Assembly (NCBI GenBank): GCA_015680685.1
Contig: MNCI01002993.1
Span: 114,063 to 147,836, forward strand
Direction: 5' to 3'
Origin: Gnetum montanum
Taxonomy: Eukaryota; Streptophyta; Gnetopsida; Gnetales; Gnetaceae
DNA: 33,774 bases
Position numbers and translations under genes: made by a program. The notes below the pieces were generated by a model, which was not told the origin of the DNA, did not search any database, and saw only the letters and a program-made list of their open reading frames with translations. Positions 30,175-33,774 of this stretch are shown piece by piece; the stretch's first letter is position 1, and each line of letters begins with the position of its first letter.

Positions 30175-30192
30175 TGGCGCCATTTCCGGGGA
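30175..30192 (+). promoter_or_regulatory. Primer-binding site (tRNA-Asp type), element C
   Basis: TGGCGCCATTTCCGGGGA, two changes from TGGCGCCGTTGCCGGGGA, one base after the LTR. Confidence 0.85.
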
Positions 30193-30315
30193 TGGTGGTA
30201 GTTATCTAGATTAGTTATATCATACAAGGTTGTTGTACAAGAATTAACGATATATCTTTTAGGAAGAAAATAATTATAAAAAGTCACATATAAATTCACA
30301 CACAATTGCACAATC

Positions 30316-32301
30316 ATGCCTCTCCTACAAGACCATGATAATGCCACATCTAGTGAGGCAATTCATTGGAGAACCAATGAATTATATGACAATGAAGATT
30401 GGAGTATGCAACCCGAGGTAGGGATTTCTTATAAACATAAACAAAGGCAATGTCATCCCAACGCACGGAAGCATAACTTACCTGATGACGATGAACCCCT
30501 ACTGGCCACTACAAGCCTAACGCAAATACAGGAGGCTATTTGAATCTCCCGTAGGCATCGTAAGGAGAGCCATCTACCCAAGCTCGATTTAAAAAACCTT
30601 CCCAAATTTTCAAGAGGCTATGACTTAGATCTGAAACAACATTTACAAGCCTTCTACAATGCCTGCACATGGAACAACATTGATAATGGTTGGCAAAAAC
30701 TCAAGCTCTTCCCTATGACACTCGTTGGCCAAGAAAAAGTATGGTATAGATCGTTAAAACCAAACTCAATACGATGTTGGCCAATAATGGTAGAACTCTT
30801 TAATGAAAGATATCAAACCTATGCCAGAGTTTCAGCCTCGAGGAAACAAATCCAAGAGTGGAAACAAGCACAACATGAACCCTTGGACATGGCCTTAGAA
30901 AAATACTATGCATTGTTAAACAACTGTCCAGGCCATGAGTTCTCCAAGGAAAGGCTAATGTACCATATCATTGATGGGCTTCGTGATGCACCAAGAGAGA
31001 CCCTAGGGATGTATGCCCAAGGTCAACTATACGAACTATGAACCCATCAATTCCAAGAGCTTATTAAGTAGGTAGCTAAAGAAGAAGGAGAAATGGCTAG
31101 ATGGGAGAATGTTGAAAAACATCAACAGGACCAAAATCTCAACTTAACAAAGGTCCATAATTATCAAAAGGAGAAATCAACTCATCTCAAGGTGGAAGAA
31201 CCATCTTTGCCAACACAACAACTATTAGATGAAATCGAGGCAAAGATCAATAAGATGTTGGAATGGACGCATAAAAAGTGTGGAGAATATATTGATATTA
31301 TTGGAGATAGAGTTTTGACAACCCAAGAAGTAGGATAAAATATCATTAGACATTCAAAAAGAAGGGATGAGGAAAATAAGAGCTCAACTGCCAATCATAC
31401 ATATGAATGCAACATTTGCCTATATGATCATCCCAAGGGCCAATGCCCAATTTGGTTACATTTATATGAGCATTGGGGAAGCACGTTACACCCTAAGTTC
31501 ATACAGAGATACTATGTTCAATCACAGTGGCAACAATCCTAGTCGTGGGGGAAGCCACCCCTAAACTAGAGACATCCTTCGTATCATCTGAATCTAAACG
31601 CTTATCTAGTTCAACATCTTGTTTCCCCAACTCGATCAACATACTCTATCTTGCTACATTATCATTCTCCTCAATACTATCAGCCCATGTTTTCAACACA
31701 ACCACTGCCTTGTATACCTCACACTTCCCCTAGATTTCAACATTCTCATCCTTTCCCCCCTTCTACATCGCCACCAACTATTCTTGAAGTGTCTACACCA
31801 CAGCAACAACCCATGAACGTTACTTGTGCTACTATTTTCAACAACAGTGAAAGGCCTCTTCAACATCAAAAGCATCCCTTCTTTAAACATGACCGTAGGA
31901 AGGGACAACACAATTCCAAGGCCACTACATTCTCCAACCTAGCACAAGTCCAACACTGTGGTGCATCCTTCTCTTCGAACCCCACACCTCATGTTACTTC
32001 ATCAGGGTCACCAATTAACACTCCTACAACCATATGGCCAAATGAATACAACCATGGAGAGCAACATCCCAATCCTTGCATACCATCTCATGGTCTCAAG
32101 TATCATAGTGGATCAACTTGTTATCTGGGAACCACATCTTACAAATTGCCCCACTATGCTTACTATAATCAAGTGTGTGAACCCCAATGGGGTAGGTATG
32201 ACCAAGTTTCAATATTTTCAACATGCAAGGATCCTTACCTTTCATGTATTAATCCCTGCCATGCTCAACCATTTAGTTATGGGGGATATCCCCCATTTTA
32301 A
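30316..32301 (+). pseudogene. Full-length Gag frame of element C with internal stops
   Basis: One continuous frame of 662 codons from ATG 30316 to TAA 32299-32301, with no frameshift but several internal stops (among them 30541, 31039, about 31069, 31336 and about 31541). Where A1 can be compared, the stops sit at CGA, CAA or CAG codons. Contents: gag domain (VWYRSLKPN, LFNERYQTYARV, LDMALEKYYALL, MYHIIDGLRD), coiled Gln/Glu-rich part, the knuckle-like C-N-I-C-L-Y-D-H-P-K-G-Q-C, then a Pro/His/Tyr-rich half ending SYGGYPPF. This copy defines the family's Gag length. The palindrome 32279-32296 lies in the last codons. Confidence 0.8.
32279..32296. repeat. Perfect 18-base palindrome at the end of gag (element C)
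   Basis: ATGGGGGATATCCCCCAT. Its counterpart in A1 (509-526) is ATGAGGGATATCCCTCAT, also perfect, differing by a matched pair of changes. Confidence 0.9.
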
Positions 32302-33668
32302 TAACAAGCAAGATTAATAAATATTTTTCATTTTCTTTAATTTTACAATTTTTATTTTCTAGTTTTTCATTTTCCAATTTCTTGTTTTATATTTTTGTCT
32401 TTTTGTCTTTTTATCCTTTTATGAGTAATCTCATCTACAAATAAAACACTCATATGGCTCGTTGGTTGAGGTGTGTTCTATGTTATCAAGTCTCGTGTGA
32501 TCAATTATGTGGACAGTGAGCCCATTACACCCACTCATCCATTCTATAAATAAGAGGTTCTATTTGAGGGTACAATGATATTCTTGACATTCTTAAAACT
32601 TAAAATTAATTTCATGTTCATTATACCTAGAATGAAGAAGAATGGACCAAGAGGGAATGATCAGGGTGTGACATCAAGGGAACTTGCAGATTCTCTTTGG
32701 TAATGTCTGTGAGAGTTATCATGCAACATGGTTGTACTAAGATCCTTGTAGATCTAACGCAAAATGGAAGTAAGAGTAATCAAAAGGCACTCAAATATCC
32801 AAGGTGTTCTAGGGGGGTCCCACTAGAAATACATGCACCCATGCCTGAAGGTTGGTGGTTTCTCTAGATCCATTCAAAAAAAAGAAAGAAAGAGAAAAAA
32901 AGAAGAAGAAAAGAAAACAAAAAGAAAAGTGCCACAAAACAAAAATCACTCCTCCCTTGAATAAAATGCCAAGTGATCGTACGCCTTGTTGTTATAGTAC
33001 TCTCATAGTCACTCATCATGGGATGAAACAATGCGATGTCACTGATCAGAGGAATAGACTTGGTCCTGATCTTGGAATGACGGGTTAATGACACATTAAT
33101 CATGCTTTACACGCAGGATTCGCTATGCCCTAGGTCAATTACCTCATGTCCCAATCTCTACAATCCCCTATATAGTTTGTCTCATCTCGATGTTCATGTA
33201 ATTTTTTCTCATGGCTTGTGTAGCGTAGAATTCTTACCTCACTCTGGTGATACTTACATGTGTGTGTTTTGTAGAACCAGTGTGGATTACAGTTAACCCT
33301 TCAAGTGCCCATGGACACTTTTAAGTGTGGTTACGCAAGGGCATTATAGGTTGGAACCTATTTTGGGGAGGACCCACTTGCGTAATTCTGTAATTTACAC
33401 TCATAATCCATCTTCCACACATCATTTATTACCCTCGGCATATTGTTAACAATGTTCTTTCCCTTATTACTATCCCTCCAAATTCCAACATTCCTATGAA
33501 CCATCACATGTCCTTTTTTTTCTTCCTTACCATCACACATCATTATTCATGTCTTCAAAACTAACTGAATTACCCTAGAACCCCTTAACAATACCCCAAT
33601 GTCCTACGTTTATAATGTCAATTTCAAGAAAATCTTTAAAAATTCGGTATCTTTCATTGTTCCCTAAT
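32302..33668 (+). other. 3' noncoding region of element C
   Basis: No conserved frame. Holds a 13-base TATAAATAAGAGG identical to the LTR TATA box (32545-32557), an A/G-rich tract (32876-32935), and a stem-loop with arms TTACGCAAG (33331-33339) and CTTGCGTAA (33377-33385). Homologous to A1 1-552 and B 22800-24000. Confidence 0.65.
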
Positions 33669-33774
33669 ATCGATATGTCGAGATATCGTGTACACGATAT
33701 CGCGACTGACACGATATCGTGTACGCGATGTATCGTACGTGATATCGCGTCCCTCCAAACTATATATACGTGAC
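33669..33774 (+). repeat. Probable start of the 3' LTR of element C
   Basis: At least six gatatcg-type palindromic words (for example GTGTACACGATATCGCG) followed by CTATATATACGTG, as in the U3-to-TATA part of the A and F LTRs. The exact LTR start (TG) and a polypurine tract could not be fixed. Confidence 0.55.

Larger units (their letters stand above)
29631..33774 (+). mobile_element. Element C: gag-only LTR retroelement, 5'-truncated LTR, right end outside window
   Basis: Order: partial LTR (29631-30173), PBS, leader, gag frame (30316-32301), 3' noncoding region. It matches A1 closely in opposite orientation. About 260-300 bases of the LTR start (U3 and part of R, including the TATA box) are missing at 29631. 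The gatatcg palindrome cluster at 33669-33754 looks like the beginning of the 3' LTR. No pol domains are present between gag and the window end. Confidence 0.85.

Noticed and set aside
31651-32317. Overlapping frames in C at 31527-31733, 31619-31816 and 31958-32317 as separate proteins.
   Set aside because: Only the frame in phase with 30316 is shared with A1; the others are shadows.
32864-33103. Leu/Phe-rich minus-strand open frame at 32864-33103 in C's tail.
   Set aside because: Arises from the A/G-rich tract read backwards; no conservation in A1 or B.

Overview
This is nuclear DNA from a land plant with a large, repeat-filled genome. Four things point there: Ty3/gypsy-type LTR retroelements primed by tRNA-Asp, a decayed plastid psaA-psaB insertion, a broken MULE/FAR1-type transposase gene with introns, and a broken plant-type 12-oxophytodienoate reductase fragment. 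The diverged LTRs and gag-rich elements would suit a gymnosperm, but the clade is a guess. I see no intact cellular gene.

Layout. (1) 1-4614, minus strand: two related gag-only elements. A1 (1-3490, left end outside the window) sits in the gag of A2 (3491-4614), and A2 abuts the reverse-transcriptase region of a third, different gypsy element E. (2) 4615 to about 8520, minus: element E, with Gag, a canonical CCHC knuckle, retropepsin, the start of RT, a PBS and a probable 5' LTR. (3) About 8590-9068, minus: OPR (old yellow enzyme) pseudogene fragment. (4) 9069-9880: nothing recognised, partly very AT-rich. (5) About 9880-10975, minus: nuclear plastid DNA (psaA end, psaB start). (6) 11060-18240, minus: element F, complete, two LTRs and a perfect ATTAC target duplication; it codes Gag and a retropepsin but no visible RT or integrase. 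(7) 18568-26022, plus: element B, complete, GTAAA target duplication, Gag only. (8) 26779-27641: solo LTR D, target duplication ATCTG/ATCTA. (9) About 28262-29542: AT-rich, nothing recognised. (10) 29631-33774, plus: element C, with a 5'-truncated LTR, a full-length gag frame carrying stops, and a 3' noncoding tail running off the window.

Read together, the short stretches between F, B and D (18246-18567, 26023-26778, 27642-28260) are pieces of one host locus, a MULE/FAR1-like transposase gene cut by LTR-element insertions; F inserted at or next to its 5' side.

The most interesting material is in the gag-only family (A1, A2, B, C, D and its relative F). These elements lack pol and carry long conserved noncoding 3' regions. 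Several putative RNA structures show compensatory changes between copies: a hairpin near the LTR 3' end, a long-arm stem-loop in the 3' noncoding region, and a perfect palindrome at the end of gag. The LTR starts carry arrays of short palindromes (GCGATATCGC in A/C/F, GATGCATC in B/D). An AGTCATGGGGG motif, which is the polypurine tract in F, recurs inside the elements. All comparisons were made by eye; no search or folding was run.
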